From positions 1,116,001 through 1,180,000 of the forward strand of contig NZ_CP058910.1 of NCBI RefSeq assembly GCF_013415885.1: DNA of 64,000 bases, read 5' to 3'. A program made the position numbers and the translations under genes. The stretch comes from Halosimplex rubrum (GTDB lineage Archaea; Halobacteriota; Halobacteria; Halobacteriales; Haloarculaceae). Position 1 is the first letter of the stretch; every line of letters begins with the position of its first letter. Shown here one piece after another: positions 17,741-26,763 of the stretch. The notes below the pieces were generated by a model, which was not told the origin of the DNA, ran no database searches, and was given only the letters and a program-made list of their open reading frames with translations.

Positions 17741-19051
17741 TCACAGATATCCCAGGTCCTCGAGGTGGGACTCGGCTCCTGAAGGGACGCGGTCGGTCTC
17801 TCCACCCGCCCGTGGTAGCCGCGCTCTGTGGCGATCGAGCCGTTCCGAGAGGTTCTCGACCGTCGTCGAGCCGCGCTCCTCGAAGCCGTCAACCGTGTCG
17901 TACCCATAGTAGCCAGGGGGGGCCGCGACACCGCACAGCGGCTTGCTGATGTCGGTCATCCGGTCCCCCGTCTCCAGCCGCTCCAATCGGTCCTGTGCGA
18001 CCCCGTGACACTCAGTGAACGTCGGATCGTCCGGCGACAAGGTGCGGAGGTCGCGGCCGGCGGTCTCCGTCGAGACACCGGCCATCTCGGCGACCGTCGC
18101 GTGGATGTCGAGCAGACTGACGGTATCGGTGCTTGTCTCCGTTCCCCGCTCCCCGGACCAGACGACGAGCGGGACGTTCGTCAGTTCAGGGTCCAGACCG
18201 TAGAAGTGGCCCCACAGTCCGCGTTCGGCGAACAGTTCGCCGTGGTCTGCGCAGGTGATGACGTGGTCGAACTTCGTCCGCAGTTCCGAGAAGATGGGGC
18301 GGTATACGTCGGAGAGATACTCGACGCAGTCGTCGTAGCACGAGCGGATCCGTTCTGGGTCGAACGATTCGGCGGTCAATGATGCCTCGACGGTCGACGG
18401 GAACTCCCCTAGGTCTACCGATCGATACTCTGACGGCGCGACGTACGGTTCGTGCGCCTCCATGAGATTGACGAAGAGGAACCGGTCATCCCTATCGTTG
18501 AGGCTGCGGACCAACGACAACACCTCGCTGGCGCCGTCCCCTCTCGAATTCGAGGTTATGCGCCCATCAAGCCACATGTCGAGGCCGACCCTGAGCGATT
18601 CCAGCGACCGAGAGTCGCTCCGAAGACAGGCAGCGACCGCTCGCAGGTACTTCGAGACGCCTTCGTCGTCGGTCCGTTCGACGAACGCTCCCCAGTCGAA
18701 GATATCGTCGCGGAGTGTCGCCAGGTCCGAAGAGAGATGAAACCGGTCGAATCCCCTGTCGTACCCGAAAGACGGCGAAATGTAGGGATTAGCACTGAAT
18801 CCGACTGTCTCGTATCCTGTGGCTCCAAGCGCCTCGGCGATGGTCTCTCTGCCCGTATCGAGGGCGTCGCTGTTGCTGTACACACCGAGCGAACTCGGAT
18901 AATCACCACAGAACAGCGAGGCGTGCACGGGCGGCGTCCGGTGGCTCGGTGACCAGGCCCGCTGGAAATGGACGCCCGGAAGCCAGTCGAAGTGCTCGTC
19001 AAACGCGTCCTTCCTGACGGTGTCGAGTACAACGACCGCGACCCGTGCCAT
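17741..19051 (-). CDS. Sulfatase-like alkaline phosphatase superfamily enzyme 1
   Basis: About 436 residues. The metal Asp pair region begins at VVVLDTVRKDAF, the nucleophile region reads RTPPVHASLFCG, and ITCADHGELFAERGLWGHF is the second metal cluster. The formylglycine CxPSR motif is absent and a Thr is in the corresponding place. It ends in EDLGYL, a tail shared with its paralogs here. ATG 19,051 is chosen: a TATA-like GGGTTTATG (19,075-19,083) is centred 28 bases upstream, implying a leaderless mRNA; a GTG eight codons earlier overlaps that box. No signal peptide, so probably cytosolic. It may cleave or transfer a phosphate or sulfate group on the glycan; the substrate is unknown. Confidence 0.85.
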   Translation of the reverse strand: MARVAVVVLDTVRKDAFDEHFDWLPGVHFQRAWSPSHRTPPVHASLFCGDYPSSLGVYSNSDALDTGRETIAEALGATGYETVGFSANPYISPSFGYDRGFDRFHLSSDLATLRDDIFDWGAFVERTDDEGVSKYLRAVAACLRSDSRSLESLRVGLDMWLDGRITSNSRGDGASEVLSLVRSLNDRDDRFLFVNLMEAHEPYVAPSEYRSVDLGEFPSTVEASLTAESFDPERIRSCYDDCVEYLSDVYRPIFSELRTKFDHVITCADHGELFAERGLWGHFYGLDPELTNVPLVVWSGERGTETSTDTVSLLDIHATVAEMAGVSTETAGRDLRTLSPDDPTFTECHGVAQDRLERLETGDRMTDISKPLCGVAAPPGYYGYDTVDGFEERGSTTVENLSERLDRHRARLPRAGGETDRVPSGAESHLEDLGYL

Positions 19052-19144
19052 AGCTAACGTTGCGGACTCGATCACATAAACCCTTCAGCGATACGCTCAC
19101 TGCAACGATCGCGATGGCCCCGTCGTCCAGTCGAAGATAGTCGT

Positions 19145-20266
19145 TCACGCTCGGGTAACGGCGTCGTACAGTTCGGCTGTCTGTTCGGCGACATCCGACC
19201 AAGAGAGCGACTCTGCTCGCCGCCGGTTGTCTACACCGATCGCGTCGAGATTATCCGATTTGAGCCCGTTCTGGAGTGCATCTTCAAGCTCATCGGCGTC
19301 TTCCGAGTCATACAACAGCCCGCCCTCCCTCTGGACGACTGCCGGGACACAGCCCATCGCGGGGGCGACGACCGGCCGACCAAATGAAGCGGCCAGCAAC
19401 GCCGACCCGGAGGTGAGGATGTCACGATACGGCAGCGCCACGATGTCGGCTGCGTTCATGTACAGCTGTACCTCGTCGTTTGGGATGAACTGTAGATCAC
19501 TTGTGATATCTGGTTCCATATTGGTCCGCCGGAGTACATCTTGTCGTATCTCCTCGTCCATTGGTGATCCAGCGATCAGGAGGTGGCTGTCCACTGTTCG
19601 GACCGTCTTGTACGCCTTCACGAGCTGTGGGACCCCCTTGTAAGGACGTATCCGTCCGAAGTTGACAATCACCGTCGCGTCGCTCGGGAGCCCGAGCCGC
19701 TTGCGCGCTTCTCCGCGAGTCACGTCGTTCGGGTACGCGTCGATGTAGTTCCCTTCTGGAATAACCGATATCTTCCCTGCCTGAACACCAAACGCGTCGC
19801 TGACGATGGTCTTAGCATGTTCACACTCGACGGTGAGCGCATCACAGGCTGTTGCGAATAGCTTGTTTACCGCAAGGTTGATCGTTACGTGATCCTTCTC
19901 GTGGTTATACTTGTTATGTACCGTCCAGACGATGCGGATACCGAAGAGCCGGAGAACGTATGCGTTGAGTATCAGTATCGTACCACGGACGATGGAGAGC
20001 GCTCTATTGACTGTCTTTGACGGCGTATAGCCCGCCTGGAGGAACAGGGGGCCTGTCCAGACGACGTGAACGATGTCGATGTCTACCTCTGGATCGAACG
20101 CGAACCGTACAAGCGGAAACAACAGCCCAAGGAGTTCCTCGCGCGAGCCGAATCCGGCGCGAGTGGTTCCCTTGTGGGTCTGGACATCGTGATCGGCCAG
20201 CGCAGCGGTCAGGAGATTATGGTATTCATTTTGTTCGCTGTACGGAACGAACACGACGTCACGCAT
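19145..20266 (-). CDS. Glycosyltransferase, GT4-like
   Basis: 373 residues of GT-B fold. VHVVWTGPLFLQ and IVWTVHNKYNHE lie in the N-terminal acceptor half. The C-terminal half has VNFGRIRPYKGVPQLVKAY, the glycine/lysine start of the donor site, and DIVALPYRDILTSGSALLAAS in the position of the EX7E nucleotide-sugar loop, with Ser/Gly replacing the first Glu as in GumH/mannosyltransferase-like members. Its start overlaps the next gene's stop by eight bases, so it is coupled to the epimerase. Predicted cytosolic or membrane-associated enzyme adding one sugar to the lipid-linked glycan; sugar unknown. Confidence 0.87.
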   Translation of the reverse strand: MRDVVFVPYSEQNEYHNLLTAALADHDVQTHKGTTRAGFGSREELLGLLFPLVRFAFDPEVDIDIVHVVWTGPLFLQAGYTPSKTVNRALSIVRGTILILNAYVLRLFGIRIVWTVHNKYNHEKDHVTINLAVNKLFATACDALTVECEHAKTIVSDAFGVQAGKISVIPEGNYIDAYPNDVTRGEARKRLGLPSDATVIVNFGRIRPYKGVPQLVKAYKTVRTVDSHLLIAGSPMDEEIRQDVLRRTNMEPDITSDLQFIPNDEVQLYMNAADIVALPYRDILTSGSALLAASFGRPVVAPAMGCVPAVVQREGGLLYDSEDADELEDALQNGLKSDNLDAIGVDNRRRAESLSWSDVAEQTAELYDAVTRA

Positions 20267-21200
20267 GGGTCAGTCGTTCGTACTCGGTCTCGATCAACTG
20301 CTTGAGGCCCGCTCGTACCTCGTACGACGGCGACCAGCCGAATTCCTCCTGGATACGTCGTATGTCAGCACAAAGATACGGGCGGTCGGATTCGCGGAGT
20401 CGTTCGTCATCCTGGTCAATCCCGAAGTCCGTCGAAACAAGGTCACGAATCACCTCTACCAGTTCGGCGACGGAGTGTGCGGTCCCCGTCCCGACGTTGT
20501 ACCGGTCGAACGATCGGGTGGCCGAATCAAGCGGGAGTAACAGGGCATCAACCACGTCCGAAACGTGGACAAAGTCGCGTTTCGGTCGGAGGTTCCCAAG
20601 CGAGATCGATCCCTCTTCGTCGTCGATCTGGTCTAGTATCGCCGGGATGACGTGCGGGTTCGTCTCTCCCGGGCCATAGACATTGAACAATCGATACATC
20701 ACCGACTCGAAATCGTATCTAGTTGCGAACCGCTCGACAATATCCTCACCGACGAGTTTTGTCTGGCCGTAGATGTCGGTCGGTCGCGGCCGCTCGGACT
20801 CTACGTGTGGTTCTTTGGCTGGCCCATAGACCGCTGCGGAAGAGGCATAGACGACCGTCTCGACGCTCGCCCGCCGGACCGCCTCCAGAACGCGTCGCGT
20901 CCCGATGACGTTCACGTTGAACGTTTCTCTCGGGTTCTCGTTGCAGTACGGGATGTAATGGCGAGCCGCGAGATGGTAAAGAGTATCGGGATCGAACTCT
21001 GTGATGGTCTCGGCAGTCTCCGGGGCACAGATATCTCGTTGGGTGTACGAGATTCTCTCGTGCTGTGGCGTGTGCGACCCCGACGAGCAGTCGTCGACGA
21101 TCAGCAGCCTGTGGCCGCGGTCGGAGAGTGCCCGCGCTAGGTGAGATCCGATGAACCCTGCACCACCGGTTACGGCGATCCGTCGTCCTGAATCACTCAT
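20259..21200 (-). CDS. NAD-dependent UDP-sugar epimerase/dehydratase
   Basis: 313 residues from ATG 21,200: the family N-terminus RRIAVTGGAGFIGSHL follows at once. VVYASSAAVYGPA, YGQTK (YxxxK) and FNVYGPGETNPHVIP are all intact. GalE/WbpP/RmlB-like; the product may be a hexose epimer or 4-keto sugar. The same frame continues upstream to 21,416 without a stop, but those 72 codons have no SDR similarity and are treated as part of decayed upstream DNA. It is transcribed with the GT4 gene that it overlaps. Confidence 0.87.
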   Translation of the reverse strand: MSDSGRRIAVTGGAGFIGSHLARALSDRGHRLLIVDDCSSGSHTPQHERISYTQRDICAPETAETITEFDPDTLYHLAARHYIPYCNENPRETFNVNVIGTRRVLEAVRRASVETVVYASSAAVYGPAKEPHVESERPRPTDIYGQTKLVGEDIVERFATRYDFESVMYRLFNVYGPGETNPHVIPAILDQIDDEEGSISLGNLRPKRDFVHVSDVVDALLLPLDSATRSFDRYNVGTGTAHSVAELVEVIRDLVSTDFGIDQDDERLRESDRPYLCADIRRIQEEFGWSPSYEVRAGLKQLIETEYERLTHA

Positions 21201-21858
21201 CACCGGAGAATGAGCAACTAAAGTCAAGAAGGTTTCTCCCCGATACCGGGGGCGATACGCGATGCCGATCGCAGAGAGGAGCCGTTCGGCGACGCTCGAG
21301 CACGTATGGTTCCAGCTAACGTACACCCGTCCGTGCCGGTCTATCTCCAGACGCGCCGCCCGCCATCGGTCACGCAACGAAGCGATGGAGTCCGAAACTA
21401 CCGGGATCTCTCGCATAAAATCTCAAACGCGTGTCGCTGCCGCGGGGACTCCTAAACAAACACCGCTTCGCGGTAGTCCGGAGTGACACGGCCATAGGCC
21501 GAGTTCAGGATTGCGCGTGCGTCCGACGAACCCCATCGCATACTGCCGGATTTTGCGGCCTGGGTAATAGAAGTGGCCACTGTTCCAGGGGCTGGCCAGA
21601 CAGGTTACTTCACGGATACGGCATTCATCAAGTACTGTCCTCAACCTGTGATAGTGGTTATTCTGGATATATTGAATACGCCAGATTATCGTCGTCATAT
21701 CCCGCGAGCAAGTCTTCAGCGTGCGATGCCTGCCGGGCAACCGTCAGGACAACGGAACCGCTGTCGGTATATCTCCGTGATTGTACTTGATGACGATAAC
21801 TAACCAATCCAGATAGATCGGTAACGATATCTCGGAAACGAACCGTCGCGATCCTATG
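21201..21858 (-). other. Gene-free interval with protein-like debris
   Basis: No intact gene is seen. On the minus strand, 72 codons directly before the epimerase (21,416-21,201) read like a real protein (REIPVVSDSIASLRDRWRA, SSVAERLLSAIG). A TGA lies three codons upstream of that stretch. I do not recognise the family. It is best explained as a decayed gene whose 3' end fused in frame to the epimerase; the rest of the interval is unassigned. Confidence 0.35.
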
Positions 21859-23397
21859 TTATAAGTAGCCCATATCCTCGAGCTGGCGCTGCAAACGCTC
21901 ATCTGAGACCGTCTCATCGTATATGCGGTCGCCGAGCGGAGTCACTGACGACTCTAGGACCGATGCCAGACGGTCCACTTCGGACGATGTCGCGGCAAGA
22001 TCTGTAGTCTCGTCTGTGTCCTCTCGCCAATTATACAGCTCCTGGGTATCGTCCGCGCGACGGATAAGTTTCCAACTGTCGTCGCGAACACTTTGAAGGG
22101 GGCCGTTCTGCGGCGTGTCTGTAAACTCCGTGTGATGACGACGGACCGGACTAGCGGGCTTGCGGCCGACTTCGGCGAACAGGTATTCGTGATCAGTGGC
22201 TGAAAACAGATCTTCTGCGAACCGTGGGCACTCGAATTCGGCTTTAGCTAGGTTGACTATTGTCGGGAACAAGTCGATGAGCGATACCATCTCCGAGCGA
22301 CGTGTTACGGACTTCCCCACTGGCGTTCCATCTTTGGACTGGCCTTCGGCTGACGCCTGGATGTCGGTCCTCTCAGGCAGGCGGACAACCAATGGGACAC
22401 GCAGCAGTTCGTCATACAGCGAGTAGCGGTGTTTGCCGAGACCGTGGTCGCCGAACTGCTCGCCGTGGTCTGCCGTGACGACGACACAAGTGTTCTCGAG
22501 TAGTCCGTGTTCTCGCAGATGGCCGACGATGTCTGCAACGCGATCGTCCATGTAGCGGATCGCACCGTCGTACCAGGCTTTCACGGTCGCGAGTTCTTCG
22601 TCGGTTGGGTCTATGGTATCCGCGATGAGCGGGTACTCTTGGGAGATCCGTCGAACACGGTCGATGTCGCCCTCCGGGAGGGACTGTGGTTCACGCCCTA
22701 ACTTCTCCGCTAGTAGTTCGATTACGTCGATAGGCGGCCGATCAACATCTGAAAACAGTGATTTGTACGGCCGCGGCGGATCATAAGGATGGTGTGCTGT
22801 CTTGAAATTCACGAAGGCAAAAAACGGATCGTCCCCGGGGTCAGTTCCGATCCACCGCTTCAGACGCTCGGTCTTATAATAGGTATAGTTATCGTGGCCA
22901 CGAACGAGCGAATAGACCAACTGTTTTACCGCTTCCGAGTCGGCGAGTGCACGGCGAAGAAATCGCGCTGAAGGACGGATACGAAACGTCTCGTGGAAGG
23001 CATCGAATCCGCGTTCGAACCCGCGGCCACTGCGAATATGTACTCCTGCTGCCGTGCCGAAGGTTCGATAGCCTGCCGACGAGAGACGCTCCGGAATGGT
23101 CGGGTAGTTTTCGGGGATCGTGAGGGTGTCACCGTAGACACCCGTTTCGGAGGGGAGGCGGCCGGTGAAAAGCGCTGCATGGGACGTCGGCGTCCAGTTG
23201 GAGTTAGCAAAGGCGTTCTCGAAGACGAGCGAGTTTTCGGCCAATGTGGAGAGAAACGGGTCCGTTTTGCGGCCGTAGCCGTACGTTGAGAGGTGGTCGG
23301 GCCGAACGGCGTCGAGGACGACAAGCAAGACGTTCGGCCGGTCCATACCCACAGATGAGTCCGGTACGGTTGTTTGTTTTTTGGTCACTCCGATCAC
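21859..23397 (-). CDS. Sulfatase-like alkaline phosphatase superfamily enzyme 2
   Basis: 512 residues. NVLLVVLDAVRPDHLSTYGY is the first metal motif, NWTPTSHAALFTGRLP holds the nucleophile position, VVTADHGEQFGDHGLGKH is the second metal site and SVRDDSWKLI is the late strand typical of sulfatases. The formylglycine Cys is replaced by Thr. The C-terminus is LEDMGYL, matching its neighbours. GTG 23,397 overlaps the stop of the upstream GT4 (GTGA), which supports this start over the internal ATG 23,346. No signal peptide. It is the last gene of a coupled operon 25,504 to 21,859; function in trimming or decorating the surface glycan is inferred. Confidence 0.88.
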   Translation of the reverse strand: MIGVTKKQTTVPDSSVGMDRPNVLLVVLDAVRPDHLSTYGYGRKTDPFLSTLAENSLVFENAFANSNWTPTSHAALFTGRLPSETGVYGDTLTIPENYPTIPERLSSAGYRTFGTAAGVHIRSGRGFERGFDAFHETFRIRPSARFLRRALADSEAVKQLVYSLVRGHDNYTYYKTERLKRWIGTDPGDDPFFAFVNFKTAHHPYDPPRPYKSLFSDVDRPPIDVIELLAEKLGREPQSLPEGDIDRVRRISQEYPLIADTIDPTDEELATVKAWYDGAIRYMDDRVADIVGHLREHGLLENTCVVVTADHGEQFGDHGLGKHRYSLYDELLRVPLVVRLPERTDIQASAEGQSKDGTPVGKSVTRRSEMVSLIDLFPTIVNLAKAEFECPRFAEDLFSATDHEYLFAEVGRKPASPVRRHHTEFTDTPQNGPLQSVRDDSWKLIRRADDTQELYNWREDTDETTDLAATSSEVDRLASVLESSVTPLGDRIYDETVSDERLQRQLEDMGYL

Positions 23398-24581
23398 TCC
23401 TCGGCCTCTTCAACGTGTGCTCTCGGTCGCTGGAGCGTGTCAGGGAGGACGCGTCGGGCCACCGTCGCCCAGGTATGGTTTGCGAGGACGTACTCGCGGC
23501 CGCGGACCCCCATCTCGCGGCGTCGGTTCGGGGTGGAATCGCGGAGTTCGCGAACGGCATCGGCAACGGCAGCGGGCGTTACCTCTTCGATGACGACACC
23601 GGCGTTCTTGTGTTCGACGAAGGTCATTTCCGGGGAACGACTTGTTAAAACGGGTCGCTCGCAGGCCAGATACTCGTATACCTTGATCGGGTTCGATGGG
23701 CGCTTCGGATTGACGACACCGTATGCAGCATCACAGGCCCCGATGTAGGTCGGTACCGCGTTGTATGGGACCTGCCCGACGAACGTAACCTGTGACTCGA
23801 TAGTCAGGTCTGCCGTGAGCGTACGTAGGCGGTCACCAACGGGACCGCTTCCGACGACCAAGAGATGCACGTCCGGTACGTCCGAGAGGGCCCGAAACAA
23901 CGCCGGGAGCATCTGGCGCTCAGCGAGTGTCCCAACGAACCCGAGAACAAATGTATCCGGCGGCAGGTCCGCTTCGCACGCGACGCGTGCTTCTTCCCGG
24001 TTAACGGGGGTGAACCGCTCTGGATCGACGGCGTTCGGAACGATTTCGATGTGCGATTGGTCGAGACGGCGGTAGTCTCCGATGGCCTCACGAACGGCCT
24101 CGAAGGCAACGGTTACCTCGTCGGCCAATGAAACGTTGAGGCGCACCACCTGTTCGACGATGGCCGAGAGTTTCGTCCGATCGTATTCGTCGTCGCGGTT
24201 GACGACACCGCGGACCATGAGAAGATACGGGATACTAAGCGCCCGGCAGATGGGCGCAGGAAACAGAGTGCTCTGGGCGAGGCGCGTGACGACCGCTGCC
24301 GGGCGTTCGACACGGATAGCGGCCAGTAGATGCCAACCCAATGCCGTTTCGATTTTTGCGTGCCAGAGTGGATGGCCAGGATTAGTTTCGGCCGGTAGGA
24401 AGCGAAACCGGTCGACGACTGCCCGCAGGTCCGTGGATAACGTCTCAGCGGGGTCGGGACAGATGACACAGAGGTCGGCCGTCGTCACCGAACCGATGGC
24501 GCGGACTATCTCTCGGGTGGCGACGCCGCTACCGCTTGTTTTCGAAAGGTCGTTCGTGCTGACGAAGATGAGCGAAGTCAT
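23394..24581 (-). CDS. Glycosyltransferase family 4
   Basis: 395 residues. The N-terminal domain starts with IFVSTNDLSKTSGSGVATRE. The donor domain has VNREEARV, FVGTLAERQMLPALFRAL and PSNPIKVYEYLACERPVLTS, where E...E of the EX7E motif binds the nucleotide sugar. It overlaps the sulfatase-like genes on both sides (ATGA with 24,578 and GTGA with 23,397), forming a tight three-gene unit, so the transferase and the phosphatase-like enzymes are made together. Retaining GT adding one sugar on the cytosolic side; donor unknown. Confidence 0.9.
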   Translation of the reverse strand: MTSLIFVSTNDLSKTSGSGVATREIVRAIGSVTTADLCVICPDPAETLSTDLRAVVDRFRFLPAETNPGHPLWHAKIETALGWHLLAAIRVERPAAVVTRLAQSTLFPAPICRALSIPYLLMVRGVVNRDDEYDRTKLSAIVEQVVRLNVSLADEVTVAFEAVREAIGDYRRLDQSHIEIVPNAVDPERFTPVNREEARVACEADLPPDTFVLGFVGTLAERQMLPALFRALSDVPDVHLLVVGSGPVGDRLRTLTADLTIESQVTFVGQVPYNAVPTYIGACDAAYGVVNPKRPSNPIKVYEYLACERPVLTSRSPEMTFVEHKNAGVVIEEVTPAAVADAVRELRDSTPNRRREMGVRGREYVLANHTWATVARRVLPDTLQRPRAHVEEAEE

Positions 24582-25504
24582 AGGTAGCCGAGCTGTTCGA
24601 GACGGTCCGCGACGACATCGTCAGTTGTCTCATCGTCTCTGCTGGTCGGCGCTTCGGCTACGATGTCCCGTCGCTCGCCCTCGACAACCAACCATGGGAC
24701 GGTGACGAGTTGGTCTGTGTAGATACCACGTGGGTGTCCCCACTCGCGGATGGGGAACGGTCGGGCACGTTCACCCACCATGTTGCCGTGGTCAGAACTA
24801 ACGACCGAGCGGCCATCGAGATCTGCCAACAGGTCGACGACGTGCGGGAGCGAGCGGTCGAGGTTGTTGCGGTAGGCGCACCAGACTGTTTCGGTCGACG
24901 CCTGTAGGTCCCCAGTGAGCAGCTGGTTCCAGCTTCCCGCCTCGTCGGGCTTGAGAAATGCCTGGTCAGGGTCGAACGGCTGTGATCCGTCCCCGTCGAT
25001 GATGAATGGATAGTGTGGTTGGATGTAGTGGACGAGCAGTCGCTTGTCCGGGTACTTTTCGGCAGCTCGCAGGGCCGCGGTTGTCGTCGTCTCAGGGAGG
25101 ACCGTCATGTGCTCGTTGTCCCATCCCTCCTCCATCCAGACGTGATCGACGGCGTGGAAGGAGGTGTTGAGCCAGTCCCGGTGGCGGTATAACTGTGGAT
25201 TTGCGGTGACGTACACCGTATCATGGAGTTCTCGACCCTGGAAGTTCCCCTTGAGAAACTCTCGTGTGCTGGACCCGCGTGAAACACGACTTTCTAGACG
25301 CCCGCCAAGGTCCGCTTGTTCCGCGAACATGTCGTACCGGCATGCGTCCAGAATCAGGAGATTGTCCCAGTCCTCCGCGAAGATGTCGACGCCGTCGGTG
25401 TTGTAGTCTCGACTGTTGAGTCGCCGGTGATACAGCCGGTTTGCCTCCCGAAGAAACAGCGCGGGCGTCGCGAACCCGCGCTTCAGCTGCGAGAGGGAAT
25501 ACAT
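24578..25504 (-). CDS. Alkaline-phosphatase-superfamily hydrolase, short type
   Basis: 308 residues. LLILDACRYDMF is the first metal motif, SRGSSTREFLKGNF contains the probable Thr/Ser nucleophile, LVHYIQPHYPFI follows, and VVSSDHGNMVGERA is the second metal site. The protein is shorter than ordinary sulfatases and lacks their C-terminal subdomain, but ends in EQLGYL like its larger relatives. It is first in its operon, coupled by ATGA to the GT4. A broken copy lies at 30,136-30,959. The start is supported by the TATA element about 27 bases upstream (leaderless). Substrate unknown. Confidence 0.85.
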   Translation of the reverse strand: MYSLSQLKRGFATPALFLREANRLYHRRLNSRDYNTDGVDIFAEDWDNLLILDACRYDMFAEQADLGGRLESRVSRGSSTREFLKGNFQGRELHDTVYVTANPQLYRHRDWLNTSFHAVDHVWMEEGWDNEHMTVLPETTTTAALRAAEKYPDKRLLVHYIQPHYPFIIDGDGSQPFDPDQAFLKPDEAGSWNQLLTGDLQASTETVWCAYRNNLDRSLPHVVDLLADLDGRSVVSSDHGNMVGERARPFPIREWGHPRGIYTDQLVTVPWLVVEGERRDIVAEAPTSRDDETTDDVVADRLEQLGYL

Positions 25505-25524
25505 GGCCGCACAAAGATGCTGAT

Positions 25525-25536
25525 GGGTTTATACCC
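25525..25536. promoter_or_regulatory. Palindromic TATA element shared by two divergent genes
   Basis: GGGTTTATACCC is nearly its own reverse complement and is the only TATA-like element in the 58-base gap. Its centre is 27 bases from the ATG at 25,504 (minus) and 32 bases from the ATG at 25,563 (plus). A single box could thus place a leaderless start on one side and a start with a leader of a few bases on the other. The element is lost in the duplicated copy near 30,960. Confidence 0.5.
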
Positions 25537-25562
25537 TTTCGGTGGCGCAGTAGGACACGTCG

Positions 25563-26690
25563 ATGGAGGTCTGTTATCTCATCAATCAACTGGCACCCGG
25601 CGGCGCGCCGACGCTCCTTCTCGATCTCGTCAGGCGGACCGACGACCCCGCCGTCTCATACACAGTCTGTTTCATCGAAGGCGACGACAGCCTCGTCGAA
25701 GACCTGCGCGAGGCCGGCGCCGAAGTGGTCGACTTCGGTGCATCGTTCAAGTTCGATCCCCGGGCACTAGTCCGGACTGTATGCTTTTTCCGCCGTCACG
25801 AGTTCGACGTTCTCCACGCGCATCTCCCCTACTCACAGACGCTCGGACGGATCTCTGCGCTCCTCGGAACCGTCGACGCAGTCGTCAGCACACAACACAA
25901 CGTCCCGGAGAACTACCACCCGATAACCCGGGTCCTCGAACGCGCGACGCGACCGCTCGACGACGCGACGGTCGCTGTTTCGACGGGCGTCGAGCGAGCG
26001 TTCCGTGGCGCGGCCCACCGCTACGACGGGACCCTCGATGACGGCTGGTGTACGATCTACAACGGCGTCGACGTCGGCGAGTTTGAGGTTGCGGTCGAGG
26101 CGGCCGACCCCGGATCGCTGGATATCGCGGTTGACGACGACGCGCTTGTCTATCTGAACGTCTCGCGGTATGTCCCGGCCAAGGATCAAGGGACACTCGT
26201 CGATGCGATGGCGACCGTTGTCGACCGCGAACCGGCGGCACGGCTGTTCATCGTCGGGTGGGGGCCCAAAGGGCATTCGCTCCGGGAGCGTGTCCGTCAG
26301 CGCGGACTCGACGATGCCGTGACCGTCACTGGCCGCGTCCCGTCCGTCCACCCGTACTACGCGCTGGCGGACGTGTTCGTCTCCTCATCAGTGTTCGAGG
26401 GGCTACCGATCGCCCATCTTGAGGCGATGGCTGCCGGGCTTCCAGTGGTTGCGACCGACATCCCCGGTGTTGACGAAGTCGTCGTTGACGGCGAGACGGG
26501 ACGGCTCGTTCCGCCAGAGTCGCCCGACGCGCTCGCGTCGGCGATGTGCGAACTGACTGACGTGAACCGCCGAACTGACTTTAGCCGCGCGAGTCGCCAG
26601 CGAGTCAGCGAGGAGTTCGACATTGCTAGTACCGTCGAAGCCCACCGCCGGCTATACGAGTCTCTTTCTACTGGGGGCGGCGACGGATGA
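25563..26690 (+). CDS. Glycosyltransferase family 4
   Basis: 375 residues. The N-terminal glycine loop LINQLAPGGAPTLLL binds the acceptor side. AHLPYSQTLGR, NVSRYVPAKDQGTLVDAM, LFIVGWGPKGHSL and SSVFEGLPIAHLEAMAAG follow; the last is a canonical EX7E donor loop. Predicted retaining transferase of the lipid-linked glycan. It is divergent from the phosphatase-like gene and followed after 73 bases by a membrane protein. A homologous fragment of its C-terminal half occurs at about 30,964-31,370, where it is joined to the end of the membrane protein. Confidence 0.9.
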   Translation: MEVCYLINQLAPGGAPTLLLDLVRRTDDPAVSYTVCFIEGDDSLVEDLREAGAEVVDFGASFKFDPRALVRTVCFFRRHEFDVLHAHLPYSQTLGRISALLGTVDAVVSTQHNVPENYHPITRVLERATRPLDDATVAVSTGVERAFRGAAHRYDGTLDDGWCTIYNGVDVGEFEVAVEAADPGSLDIAVDDDALVYLNVSRYVPAKDQGTLVDAMATVVDREPAARLFIVGWGPKGHSLRERVRQRGLDDAVTVTGRVPSVHPYYALADVFVSSSVFEGLPIAHLEAMAAGLPVVATDIPGVDEVVVDGETGRLVPPESPDALASAMCELTDVNRRTDFSRASRQRVSEEFDIASTVEAHRRLYESLSTGGGDG

Positions 26691-26763
26691 ATTCACGATA
26701 CGTCTGTCTGGATAATCGAACACGGGCTAACTGTTTTGTCGACGGACGTGAGTCACAGGAACG

